Assembly: GCF_001545035.1 (NCBI RefSeq)
Contig: NZ_FCOJ02000039.1
Span: 1-64,000, forward strand
DNA length: 64,000 bases
Direction of reading: 5' to 3'
Origin: Caballeronia glebae
GTDB taxonomy: Bacteria; Pseudomonadota; Gammaproteobacteria; Burkholderiales; Burkholderiaceae
Part shown: positions 41,912 to 49,667 of the stretch, one piece after another
Layout: each line of letters begins with the position of its first letter
Position numbering within the stretch: the stretch's first letter is position 1
Notes under the pieces: model-generated
What the model saw: only the letters and a program-made list of their open reading frames with translations
The model's database searches: none
Told to the model about the DNA's origin: nothing
Translations under genes and position numbers: made by a program

Positions 41912-42038
41912 GGTCTGCTCACATACAAAACGGTCATCCGTGACTAAAAATTCGGTCATCGGGAAGGGCCGAGCCCGGCTGCATTGCAATAGTGTCGATT
42001 TCGAGCGTTCGCATGGCCGTTTTATAGGTGAGCAGACC
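41912..42038. mobile_element. MITE-like element with 22-bp terminal inverted repeats
   Basis: Arms 41912-41933 and 42017-42038 match at 20 of 22 positions when one is complemented; the outermost 11 bp (GGTCTGCTCAC / GTGAGCAGACC) are perfect. The 83-bp interior encodes nothing and repeats CGGTCATC twice (41931-41938, 41953-41960). It ends 13 bp before the yeiH stop and 57 bp before the soeA start. No clear target-site duplication is visible. It looks like the terminal repeats of an insertion sequence that lost its transposase gene, or a non-autonomous derivative. Confidence 0.6.
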
Positions 42039-42051
42039 TCGGTGCAACCGG

Positions 42052-43125
42052 TCAGCCGAAGAGACGTTCGACGCCGAGCGTGATCGCAAGACCGCCGAAG
42101 ACTAACCACGCGTACAGGATCGCGCCAGTGGCAAGCGCGCGCGGGCCGGCCTGGCGAATCTGCGCGATGCGCGTTTCCATGCCGAGCGCGGTCATGGCCA
42201 TCGTGAGCGCGAAGGTGTCGAGCGTGTTAATCGTGCTCGTCGCGACATCGGGCAGCACGTTCAGCGAGTTCACGACGACGAGCGCGAGAAAGCCGAGCGC
42301 GAACCAGGGCACCGCGATCTTGCCTTTGCCCTGCGCCGCGCCTTCTGCCGACGCGTTGCGCGAGCGGTTGATCCAGAAGCCGATCACGAGCAGCACGGGA
42401 ACCAGCAGCATCACGCGGGTCATCTTGACGATGGTCGCGATGTGCGTCGCTTCCGGGCTCACATTGCTCGCCGCGCCGACGACCTGCGCCACTTCGTGAA
42501 TCGTGCCGCCGAAAAACAGCCCCGCGCCGAGCGTATCGAGATGCAGCCAGCCGGCGTTGAGCGCGAGCGGGTAGAGGAACATCGAGAGCGTGCCGAACAG
42601 CACGACGCTGCCGACGGCCATCGCGCTCTTGTGCGGCTTCGATTGCAGCGTCGATTCGAACGCGAGCACCGCCGCCGCGCCGCAGATCGCGCTACCGGCC
42701 GCCGTGAGAAGGGCGGTATCGCGATCGAGCTTCATCAGTTTCATGCCGGCCCACGTGCCGATCGCGAGCGTGCTGACCACGACCAGCACCGACACCGTGA
42801 ATCCCGACATGCCGACTTGCGCGATCTCCTGAAGGCTCACGCGCAGCCCGAAGAACGCGACCGCGATGCGCAGCAGCTTGCGCGCGGAGAAGTTGACGCC
42901 GGCGGCCCAGCTATCCGGCATGCCGTGACGCAACGCGTTGCCGTAGATCGCGCCCGCGACGATGCCGACGATCAACGGGCTGATGCCGAGCCCGGCGATG
43001 GCGGGCAGTGAGGCGAGGCGCGTGACGGCCGCTGCGAACAATGCGACGAAGAGAATGCCGTTGAGCTGTCCGCGCGTGGAGGACGCGGCGGGCGCCAGGG
43101 ATTGAGCGGACTGAACCGTGGACAT
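42052..43125 (-). CDS. yeiH: YeiH-family putative sulfate/sulfite exporter
   Basis: A 357-residue membrane protein with about ten hydrophobic segments and the UPF0324/PSE (PF03601-type) blocks GISPLIVGIVAGAIYGN, GVNFSARKLLRIAVAFFGLRVSL and LTAAGSAICGAAAVLA. These are annotated as putative sulfate exporters. In enteric bacteria yeiH is controlled by the LysR protein YeiE, reported to respond to sulfite. Here a YeiE-like LysR gene is divergent across 116 bp. The exporter probably removes sulfite or sulfate, matching the adjacent Soe-type oxidase. Confidence 0.82.
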   Translation of the reverse strand: MSTVQSAQSLAPAASSTRGQLNGILFVALFAAAVTRLASLPAIAGLGISPLIVGIVAGAIYGNALRHGMPDSWAAGVNFSARKLLRIAVAFFGLRVSLQEIAQVGMSGFTVSVLVVVSTLAIGTWAGMKLMKLDRDTALLTAAGSAICGAAAVLAFESTLQSKPHKSAMAVGSVVLFGTLSMFLYPLALNAGWLHLDTLGAGLFFGGTIHEVAQVVGAASNVSPEATHIATIVKMTRVMLLVPVLLVIGFWINRSRNASAEGAAQGKGKIAVPWFALGFLALVVVNSLNVLPDVATSTINTLDTFALTMAMTALGMETRIAQIRQAGPRALATGAILYAWLVFGGLAITLGVERLFG

Positions 43126-43241
43126 GGATGAACCCGTTGAAATGTTGGATGACTCGATGGGCTAATCCTATTCCCGATATATCAATATGAAAAATCGTGA
43201 TTTAGAATGTGAACTATCGGATAACCTGATATTTAAGAGAA
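43126..43241. promoter_or_regulatory. Divergent promoter region between yeiH and the LysR gene
   Basis: A 116-bp intergenic spacer that is strikingly AT-rich from 43170 to 43240 compared with the flanks. It contains GATATATCAATATG, AAATCGTGATTT (with the inner ATCGTGAT almost palindromic) and GATATTTAAG. It is the expected place for LysR binding and for both promoters; no single box can be fixed. Confidence 0.45.
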
Positions 43242-44132
43242 ATGACCCCGGAACAACTGATAACTTTCGCGACGGTCGCGGAGCACGGCAACATCAGCCG
43301 GGCGGCGGTGGCGCTGCATCTGTCGCAGCCCGCCGTGTCCGGGCAGTTGCGGCTCTTGCAGGAGGAATTCGGCGAGCCGCTTTATCAACGCGATGGCCGC
43401 GGCGTGCGCCTGACCGCCGCCGGTGAGCAGTTGCTCGGCCATGCGGAGCGCCTGCGCGAGACGTTCCGCGCTGCGCACGCGCTGCGCGACGCGTTGCGCG
43501 GGCTGGAGCGTGGCACGTTGCGCATCGGTGCGAGCACGACGCCGGCGAGTTACTTGTTGCCGTATCTGATCGCGGCGTTTCACAAGCGCTTTCCGGAAGT
43601 CGTCGTGACGACCATCGACGGGAATACCGCGGATATCGTCGCGGCGCTCGGCTCGCTCGATATCGCGCTGGTCGAAGGCGCGCCCGGGCACGATCTGCCG
43701 CTCGGCACCACCGTGACGTCGTGGCGCGAGGACGAGATCGTCGCAATCCTGCCGAACGGCCATACGCTCGCCGACGGGCGCGACGCCGTCACGCTGGAGC
43801 AACTCAGCGAGCATCCGCTCGTGCTGCGCGAGCCCGGCTCCGGCGTGCGCCAGATCATCGAGCGTGCGTTCGCCGACTCCGGCGCGCCCATGCGCGTCGC
43901 GCTGGAAATCGCGGGCGTGGAGGGCGTGAAGGAGGCGGTGCGCGCGGGCATGGGCATCGGCTTCGTCTCGGCGATGTCGATTCGTCACGAAGACAGCGCG
44001 TTGCAGCGCGTGCGTATTGCGCCGCAGCCGCTCACGCGTCGTTTTTCGATCCTGCTGCCGCACGCGGCAACGCCGTCGCGCGTCGCCGCGCGCTTCCTGG
44101 AGTTGTGCGAGGAGCCGGGTCTGCTCGGCTAG
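43242..44132 (+). CDS. LysR-family regulator, YeiE-like
   Basis: A 296-residue LysR regulator: helix-turn-helix at about 3-65 (LITFATVAEHGNISRAAVALHLSQPAVS) and an effector domain starting GTLRIGASTTPASYLLP. That block is characteristic of the YeiE/CysB-like group acting on sulfur or sulfite genes, but the family also holds many unrelated members. It is divergent from yeiH, the same arrangement as yeiE-yeiH in enteric bacteria. It is likely to control yeiH and possibly soeABC in response to sulfite; this is inference. Confidence 0.8.
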   Translation: MTPEQLITFATVAEHGNISRAAVALHLSQPAVSGQLRLLQEEFGEPLYQRDGRGVRLTAAGEQLLGHAERLRETFRAAHALRDALRGLERGTLRIGASTTPASYLLPYLIAAFHKRFPEVVVTTIDGNTADIVAALGSLDIALVEGAPGHDLPLGTTVTSWREDEIVAILPNGHTLADGRDAVTLEQLSEHPLVLREPGSGVRQIIERAFADSGAPMRVALEIAGVEGVKEAVRAGMGIGFVSAMSIRHEDSALQRVRIAPQPLTRRFSILLPHAATPSRVAARFLELCEEPGLLG

Positions 44133-44220
44133 GGAATTCCACTATGGCGCGTCGATGGCGGTCTGACGCACCATTCGTTCACGACACGGGCGCTTCGGCG
44201 TCCTTTTTGAAAATCGTTTA

Positions 44221-44234
44221 TGGAACCGGTTCCA
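44221..44234. promoter_or_regulatory. LacI-type operator TGGAACCGGTTCCA, candidate PtxS box
   Basis: A perfect 14-bp palindrome, 32 bp upstream of the kguE start. It differs only at one symmetric pair from TGAAACCGGTTTCA, the PtxS box of Pseudomonas 2-ketogluconate genes. A PtxS-like LacI gene lies at 48576-49667. Binding would block transcription of kguEKTD until 2-ketogluconate is present. Confidence 0.65.
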
Positions 44235-44266
44235 GCAGAGATTTTGGTGCCAAAACAGACAGCGAG

Positions 44267-45082
44267 ATGCAAGTGAGCGAGTGTTCCCGGATTCATGAGA
44301 AGCGCCCCGAGATCGTAATCGTCGCGAGCGCGTTCGGCGCGGACGCAATCCGACGCGACGGCCACGCAGTCTGGGCCGCCGCCGCGGCGCGTGCGGGCGC
44401 GGACGGCTTCGAAGTGCGTCGCGAATTATTCGGCAGCGAAGCCGATGCGCAGTCCGACGCGCTCGCGCAACTGGGCGAACGGATTCGCGCGCACGGATTG
44501 TGGGCCGTCTATTCGACGCCCGCGACGCTTTTTCGCGACGACGGCTCGCTCGACCTCGACGCGCTTCGGCTCGCCATCGACGAGGCGTCGGCGCTCGACG
44601 CGCGCATCGTCAAGCTGCAACTGGGCGGCACGGAGCGCGGCGTCGCAACCGATCCGGCGACGCTCGACCGTCTGATGTCGGGAATCGCCGCATCGAGCGC
44701 GCGCGTCGTCGTCGAGAACGGGCAACTGAAGGCGGGCGGCACGATCGGCGCGTTCGATGCGCTGTTCGCGGCGCTGCCCGCGCAAAGCGGCCTCGCGATG
44801 ACTTTCGACACCGGCAACTGGCACTGGGCGGAGCAAGATCCGCTCGACGCGGCGAAGCGCCTCGCGCCGCACGTCGGCTATGTGCACTGCAAGTCGGTGA
44901 TGGGCGAGGGCGCGCGCCGTTTCGCCGCCGCGCCCGCGAACGGCGACGCGCGTTTCGCGACGCTGCTCGCACAGTTGCCGGACGCCGTGCCGCGCGGTAT
45001 CGAATATCCGTTCATTCCCGGCGCGGACGTTTCGCTCGATGCCGACGCCGCGCGCCAGGTCGCACGAATCGCGGCATTTTGA
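44267..45082 (+). CDS. kguE: Sugar phosphate isomerase/epimerase, KguE-like
   Basis: A 271-residue TIM-barrel protein of the xylose-isomerase-like AP-endonuclease-2 family: FGADAIRRDGHAVWAAAAARAGADGFEVRR, ARVVVENGQLKAGG, MTFDTGNWHWAEQDP and VHCKSV, with typical metal-binding Glu/Asp/His. In Pseudomonas the first gene of the 2-ketogluconate operon encodes such a protein (KguE), of uncertain catalytic role. The start at ATG 44267 is supported by position after the operator; GTG 44273 is possible. The frame's upstream extension overlaps the LysR gene and is spurious. Confidence 0.78.
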   Translation: MQVSECSRIHEKRPEIVIVASAFGADAIRRDGHAVWAAAAARAGADGFEVRRELFGSEADAQSDALAQLGERIRAHGLWAVYSTPATLFRDDGSLDLDALRLAIDEASALDARIVKLQLGGTERGVATDPATLDRLMSGIAASSARVVVENGQLKAGGTIGAFDALFAALPAQSGLAMTFDTGNWHWAEQDPLDAAKRLAPHVGYVHCKSVMGEGARRFAAAPANGDARFATLLAQLPDAVPRGIEYPFIPGADVSLDADAARQVARIAAF

Positions 45083-45087
45083 ATTAC

Positions 45088-45109
45088 GCATTTTGCATTC
45101 AGCATTCAT
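45088..45109. repeat. Dispersed repeat copy GCATTTTGCATTC-AGCATTCAT
   Basis: An AT-rich, near-tandem GCATTTTGCATTC/AGCATTC stretch between kguE and kguK. Related pieces recur at 53031-53096, 56965-56975, 61001-61016 and 61687-61751, always in gene-free spaces. Confidence 0.4.
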
Positions 45110-45123
45110 CTGAAGGAGTCGAC

Positions 45124-46125
45124 ATGCAAGCCACGCCTTACGCCCTCGACGTCGTCACCTACGGCGAAGCGATGACGATGTTCGTCGCGGCCGTCACCGG
45201 CGATCTCGCGAAGGCCGGTCAATTCACGAAGCGCGTCGCGGGCGCGGACCTGAACGTCGCGATCGGACTGTCGCGCCTCGGCTTCAAGGTGGGCTGGATG
45301 AGCCGCGTCGGCAACGATTCGTTCGGCCGCTACGTGCTCGACGTGCTCGCATCCGAAGGCATCGACGCGCGCCGCGTGACGATCGACGATCGTTATCCGA
45401 CCGGCTTCCAGCTCAAGGGCAAGTGCGACGACGGCAGCGATCCGGCTGTCGAATATTTCCGTAAAGGTTCGGCCGCGAGCCACCTTTCGCTCGGCGATTA
45501 CGCCGCCGATTACGTGCTCGGCGCGCGTCATTTGCACCTGACGGGCGTTGCGCCCGCGATCTCGGCGACCTCGCGCGAACTCGCCTTCCACATGGCCCGC
45601 GAAATGCGTGCAGCGGGCAAGACGATCTCGTTCGATCCGAACTTGCGCCCGACGCTGTGGCCGTCGCGAGAGGCGATGGCCGAATCGCTCAACGCGCTCG
45701 CCGCGCTGGCCGACTGGGTTCTTCCGGGCGTGTCGGAAGGTTTGACGCTGACGGGCTACGCGAAGCCGGAGGACATCGCCGCGTTCTATCTCGACCGGGG
45801 AGCGAAAGGCGTCGTCGTCAAGCTGGGCGCGCACGGCGCGTATTTCCGCATGGCGGACGGCGAGCAAGGCATCGTGCCGGGCGTGCCGGTCCAGGATGTC
45901 GTCGATACGGTCGGCGCGGGCGATGGCTTCGCGGTCGGCGTCGTGAGCGCACTGCTGGAAGGACGCGACGTGCGCCACGCGATCGCGCGCGGCAACCGCA
46001 TCGGCGCACTGGCGATTCAGGTGATCGGCGACAGCGAAGGCCTGCCGACGCGCGCCGCGCTCGATCTGCTCGAAGCGCAGGATTCAAACGACAAGACGGC
46101 GAAAGCCGCATTCGATCTGGCTTGA
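45124..46125 (+). CDS. kguK: 2-ketogluconate kinase KguK (PfkB family)
   Basis: A 333-residue PfkB kinase: GEAMTMFVAAVTGDL near the start, ADLNVAIGLSRLGFKVG, VGNDSFGRYV and the terminal signature DTVGAGDGFAVG with the catalytic Asp. Phosphorylates 2-ketogluconate at C6, by the operon context. It has a GAAGGAG site 6 bases before ATG. The neighbours match the Pseudomonas kgu operon order (epimerase, kinase, transporter, reductase). A KDG kinase role is a possible alternative reading of sequence alone. Confidence 0.82.
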   Translation: MQATPYALDVVTYGEAMTMFVAAVTGDLAKAGQFTKRVAGADLNVAIGLSRLGFKVGWMSRVGNDSFGRYVLDVLASEGIDARRVTIDDRYPTGFQLKGKCDDGSDPAVEYFRKGSAASHLSLGDYAADYVLGARHLHLTGVAPAISATSRELAFHMAREMRAAGKTISFDPNLRPTLWPSREAMAESLNALAALADWVLPGVSEGLTLTGYAKPEDIAAFYLDRGAKGVVVKLGAHGAYFRMADGEQGIVPGVPVQDVVDTVGAGDGFAVGVVSALLEGRDVRHAIARGNRIGALAIQVIGDSEGLPTRAALDLLEAQDSNDKTAKAAFDLA

Positions 46126-46169
46126 AAGCCACCAACCGGGATTCAACCGAATTGCGTTCGGAGACAACC

Positions 46170-47453
46170 ATGCAAAGTTCTTCCACTCCCACGCTGGCCG
46201 TGCGCCGCTGGTGGGCGATCATGCCGATCGTGTTCATCACGTACAGCCTCGCTTATCTTGACCGCGCCAACTACGGATTCGCGGCGGCCGCGGGCATCAA
46301 TCAGGATCTCGGCATCAGCAAGGGACTGTCGTCGCTGATCGGCGCGTTGTTCTTCCTCGGCTACTTCTTCTTCCAGATTCCGGGCGCGATCTATGCCGAG
46401 CGCCGCAGCGTGAAGAAGCTCGTGTTCTGGAGTCTTGTTCTGTGGGGCGGCTGCGCGACGCTCACGGGCATGGTGAGCAACATTCCGTCGCTGATGGCGA
46501 TTCGTTTCGTGCTCGGCGTCGTCGAGGCGGCGGTGATGCCGGCGATGCTCGTTTTCATCGCGAACTGGTTCACGAAGTCGGAACGCTCGCGTGCGAATAC
46601 TTTCCTGATTCTCGGCAATCCGGTCACGGTGCTGTGGATGTCGGTCGTATCGGGCTATCTCGTGAACTCGTTCGGCTGGCGCCACATGTTCATCGCGGAA
46701 GGTGCGCCCGCGGTGGTGTGGGCGGTAATCTGGTGGTTCATCGTGAAGGACAAGCCCGCGCAGGTGAGCTGGCTCACGGATCAGGAAAAGAACGATCTCG
46801 ATGCGACGATGCGCGCCGAGCAGGCGGCGATCAAGCCGGTGAAGAACTATCGCGAGGCGTTCAAGTCGCCGGCGGTGATCAAGTTGTGCGCGCAGTATTT
46901 CTGCTGGAGCATCGGCGTTTATGGCTTCGTGCTGTGGCTGCCTTCGATTCTGAAAAGCGGATCGACGCTCGGCATGGTCGAGACGGGCTGGCTCTCCGCG
47001 GTGCCGTATCTCGCCGCGACCGTCGCGATGCTGCTGGCTTCGTGGGCCTCCGACAAGCTTCAGGCACGCAAGGCGTTCGTGTGGCCGTTCCTGCTGATCG
47101 GCGCGCTGGCGTTCGCGGGATCGTACTTGCTCGGCTCGACGAACTTCTGGGCATCGTATGCGCTGCTCGTGATCGCGGGCGCCGCGATGTATGCGCCGTA
47201 TGGGCCGTTCTTCGCGATCGTGCCCGAGTTGTTGCCGAAGAACGTCGCTGGCGGGGCGATGGCGCTCATCAATAGCATGGGTGCGTTGGGGTCGTTCGTC
47301 GGGTCGTATTTCGTGGGGTATTTGAATGGCGCGACCGGATCGCCGGCTGCTTCCTATGTGTTCATGAGCGCTGCGTTGCTGCTCGCTGTGTGGCTTACGT
47401 TGGCTGTGAAGCCGCAAGCTGCGGTTCGTGCGGGTGTTGCCGTGCGCTCTTGA
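46170..47453 (+). CDS. kguT: MFS transporter, 2-ketogluconate permease KguT-like
   Basis: A 427-residue protein with twelve predicted membrane segments of the anion:cation symporter (ACS) type: YSLAYLDRANYGFAAAAGI (family motif DRxN), RFVLGVVEAAVMPAMLV, FVLWLPSILK and the final GSFVGSYFVGYLNG. The ACS family imports sugar acids and tartrate-like anions. The operon position between kguK and kguD points to 2-ketogluconate uptake. Start ATG 46170 follows a GGAGACAACC site; spacing to kguK is 44 bp. Confidence 0.85.
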   Translation: MQSSSTPTLAVRRWWAIMPIVFITYSLAYLDRANYGFAAAAGINQDLGISKGLSSLIGALFFLGYFFFQIPGAIYAERRSVKKLVFWSLVLWGGCATLTGMVSNIPSLMAIRFVLGVVEAAVMPAMLVFIANWFTKSERSRANTFLILGNPVTVLWMSVVSGYLVNSFGWRHMFIAEGAPAVVWAVIWWFIVKDKPAQVSWLTDQEKNDLDATMRAEQAAIKPVKNYREAFKSPAVIKLCAQYFCWSIGVYGFVLWLPSILKSGSTLGMVETGWLSAVPYLAATVAMLLASWASDKLQARKAFVWPFLLIGALAFAGSYLLGSTNFWASYALLVIAGAAMYAPYGPFFAIVPELLPKNVAGGAMALINSMGALGSFVGSYFVGYLNGATGSPAASYVFMSAALLLAVWLTLAVKPQAAVRAGVAVRS

Positions 47454-47502
47454 TTTTCATCGGCGACAATCCAAACAACACCGACCAGCGAGCAATCTCA
47501 CC

Positions 47503-48471
47503 ATGACCCGAAAAATCGTAGCCTACAAAGCCTTGCCCACCGATGTCGAAGCCTACCTTCGCGATCACGCCGAAGTGGTGAACGTCGATCCGAAAGACCA
47601 CGCTGCCTTCGTCGCGGCGCTGAAAGATGCCGACGGCGCCATCGGCGCGAGCGTGAAAATATCCTCCGACATGATCGAAGGCGCCAAACGCCTCAAAGCA
47701 CTTTCGACGGTCTCCGTAGGCTTCGATCAATTCGACGTGGAAGACCTCACGCGCCGCGGCATCGTGCTCACGCACACGCCCGACGTGCTCACCGAATCCA
47801 CCGCGGATACCGTCTTCGCGCTGATCCTCGCAAGCGCGCGCCGCGTCGTCGAACTCGCCGAATGGGTCAAGGAAGGCAACTGGAAGGCGAGCATCGACGA
47901 GACGCTCTTCGGTGTCGACGTGCAAGGCAAGACGCTCGGCATCGTCGGTCTCGGACGCATCGGCGGGGCGGTCGCGCGGCGCGCGGCGCTCGGCTTTCGC
48001 ATGAACGTGCTCTACACGAATCGCAGCGCGAACGAGCAGGCGGAAAAGGAATACGCGGCCAAGCGTGTCGAACTCGATGAACTCCTCGCGCAATCCGATT
48101 TCGTCTGCCTGCAAGTGCCGCTCACGCCTGAGACGCGCGGGCTCATCGGCGCGAATGAACTCAAGAAGATGAAGCCGAGCGCGATTCTGATCAACGCATC
48201 GCGCGGGCCGACCGTCGACGAACACGCGCTCATCGAAGCGCTCAAAAACGGCACGATCCGCGGCGCGGGCCTCGACGTGTTCGAGCACGAACCGCTGCCC
48301 GCCGATTCGCCGTTGCTCGCGATGAAAAACGTCGTCGCGCTGCCGCACATCGGCTCGGCCACGCACGAAACGCGTCACGCGATGGCGCGCAACGCCGCGG
48401 AAAATCTCATCGGCGCGCTGGACGGCACGCTCACGCGCAACATCGTCAATCGCGACGTGCTCGCGCGCTGA
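47503..48471 (+). CDS. kguD: 2-ketogluconate reductase KguD (D-2-hydroxyacid dehydrogenase family)
   Basis: A 322-residue NAD(P)H-dependent 2-hydroxyacid dehydrogenase. The Rossmann motif is LGIVGLGRIGGAVARRA. Catalytic Arg is in INASRGPTVDE, Glu in DVFEHEPLPADSPL and His in LPHIGSATHETRHAM. The family includes glyoxylate/2-ketogluconate reductases (TkrA/KguD). It converts 2-ketogluconate-6-phosphate to 6-phosphogluconate in the Pseudomonas pathway. The longer frame to 47428 is ignored in favour of ATG 47503. A spacer of 104 bp with a short leader frame precedes ptxS. Confidence 0.85.
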   Translation: MTRKIVAYKALPTDVEAYLRDHAEVVNVDPKDHAAFVAALKDADGAIGASVKISSDMIEGAKRLKALSTVSVGFDQFDVEDLTRRGIVLTHTPDVLTESTADTVFALILASARRVVELAEWVKEGNWKASIDETLFGVDVQGKTLGIVGLGRIGGAVARRAALGFRMNVLYTNRSANEQAEKEYAAKRVELDELLAQSDFVCLQVPLTPETRGLIGANELKKMKPSAILINASRGPTVDEHALIEALKNGTIRGAGLDVFEHEPLPADSPLLAMKNVVALPHIGSATHETRHAMARNAAENLIGALDGTLTRNIVNRDVLAR

Positions 48472-48525
48472 AAACGCGGGGTCGCGCGGGCATGCGCTAA
48501 CATGCGCGATGCGAGGAGCACGATA

Positions 48526-48549
48526 ATGACGGCATCGCGTCTCGCTTAA
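48526..48549 (+). CDS. Possible 7-codon leader frame before ptxS
   Basis: ATG-ACG-GCA-TCG-CGT-CTC-GCT-TAA (MTASRLA), preceded by GAGGAG (48513-48518) at 7-nt spacing, the best ribosome-binding site in the kguD-ptxS gap. The ptxS ATG, 26 bp after this stop, has no comparable site. It might couple or reinitiate translation; it may also be chance. Confidence 0.25.
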   Translation: MTASRLA

Positions 48550-48575
48550 CGGCGAAGCGCGCGCCCACGACCACT

Positions 48576-49667
48576 ATGTCCGACGATCCCACACTGACGA
48601 ACCGTACGCTCGCATTCGGCGCGCGCCGCGCCACCATCACCGATGTCGCCCGCGAAGCCGGAACGGGCAAGACCAGCATTTCGCGCTATCTGAATGGCGA
48701 GATCAGCGTGCTGTCGCCCGATCTGCGCGAGCGCATCGAGGCGGCCATCGCCAAGCTCGACTATCGGCCCAACCAGATGGCGCGAGGCCTCAAGCGCGGC
48801 CGCAATCGCCTGATCGGCATGCTGCTCGCCGACCTCACCAATCCGTATTCCGTCGAAGTGCTGCAAGGCGTCGAGTCGGCGTGCCACGCGCTCGGCTACA
48901 TGCCGCTCATCTGTCACGCGGCCAACGAGATCGACATGGAGCGGCGCTATCTGCAACTGCTCACGACGTATCGCGTCGAAGGCGTCATCGTCAACGCGCT
49001 CGGCGTGAAGGAAGAGCTGCTGCAAGGCTTCGCGCGCGGCGGCATTCCGGTCGTGCTCGTCGATCGCTCGGTCGAAGGTTTCGTCACCGACATGGTCGGG
49101 CTCGACAACCCGGCCGCCGTGCAACTCGCGACGCGTCATCTCGTCGATGAAGGTTTCGACGAGTTGCTGTTCGTCGTGCAGCCGGTCACGCATGTCAGCT
49201 CGCGGCGCCTGCGCGAAGCCGCGTTTCGCGAGACCGTGGCGGCGCTCAATGCGAACGGCTCGACGCTCGTGATCGATCTCGCCGATGCGACGCCCGCGCT
49301 CGCGGAGCTCGACTCGCGCGTCGCGGCGGCGAAAGCAGCGGGCAAACGCGTCGCGCTCTTCGCGGCGAACGGGCCGGTCGCGCTGCGCGTCGCGGTGCAT
49401 CTGAAAGAGCGTCACGGCGCGGACTGGCAGGCGAGCGTCGCGTTGATGTCGATCGACGATTCCGAATGGGCGCAGCTCGCCGGCATGACGGCGGTCCGCC
49501 AGCCGACATACGATATCGGCCGGCGCGCGGTCGAATTTCTCCACGAGCGTCTCGGCGGCGCCGCGATGCCCGCGCGCGAATGTCTGCTGCCGGGGGAACT
49601 CGTCGTGCGCGCATCCACCGCGCGAGCGATACCCAACGACACGCAGCACGCATCACAAGGAATTTGA
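48576..49667 (+). CDS. ptxS: LacI-family repressor PtxS-like
   Basis: A 363-residue LacI/GalR regulator. The N-terminal HTH is at about 14-70 (ATITDVAREAGTGKTSISRYLNGEISVLSP, with YRPNQMARGLKRG hinge). A periplasmic-binding-like sensor begins NRLIGMLLADLTNPYSVEVLQGVE. In Pseudomonas PtxS represses the kgu genes and is released by 2-ketogluconate. The matching palindrome before kguE is at 44221-44234. The last codons abut the YhfC-like gene (TGA-ATG). Sugar specificity is inferred from the operon. Confidence 0.83.
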   Translation: MSDDPTLTNRTLAFGARRATITDVAREAGTGKTSISRYLNGEISVLSPDLRERIEAAIAKLDYRPNQMARGLKRGRNRLIGMLLADLTNPYSVEVLQGVESACHALGYMPLICHAANEIDMERRYLQLLTTYRVEGVIVNALGVKEELLQGFARGGIPVVLVDRSVEGFVTDMVGLDNPAAVQLATRHLVDEGFDELLFVVQPVTHVSSRRLREAAFRETVAALNANGSTLVIDLADATPALAELDSRVAAAKAAGKRVALFAANGPVALRVAVHLKERHGADWQASVALMSIDDSEWAQLAGMTAVRQPTYDIGRRAVEFLHERLGGAAMPARECLLPGELVVRASTARAIPNDTQHASQGI

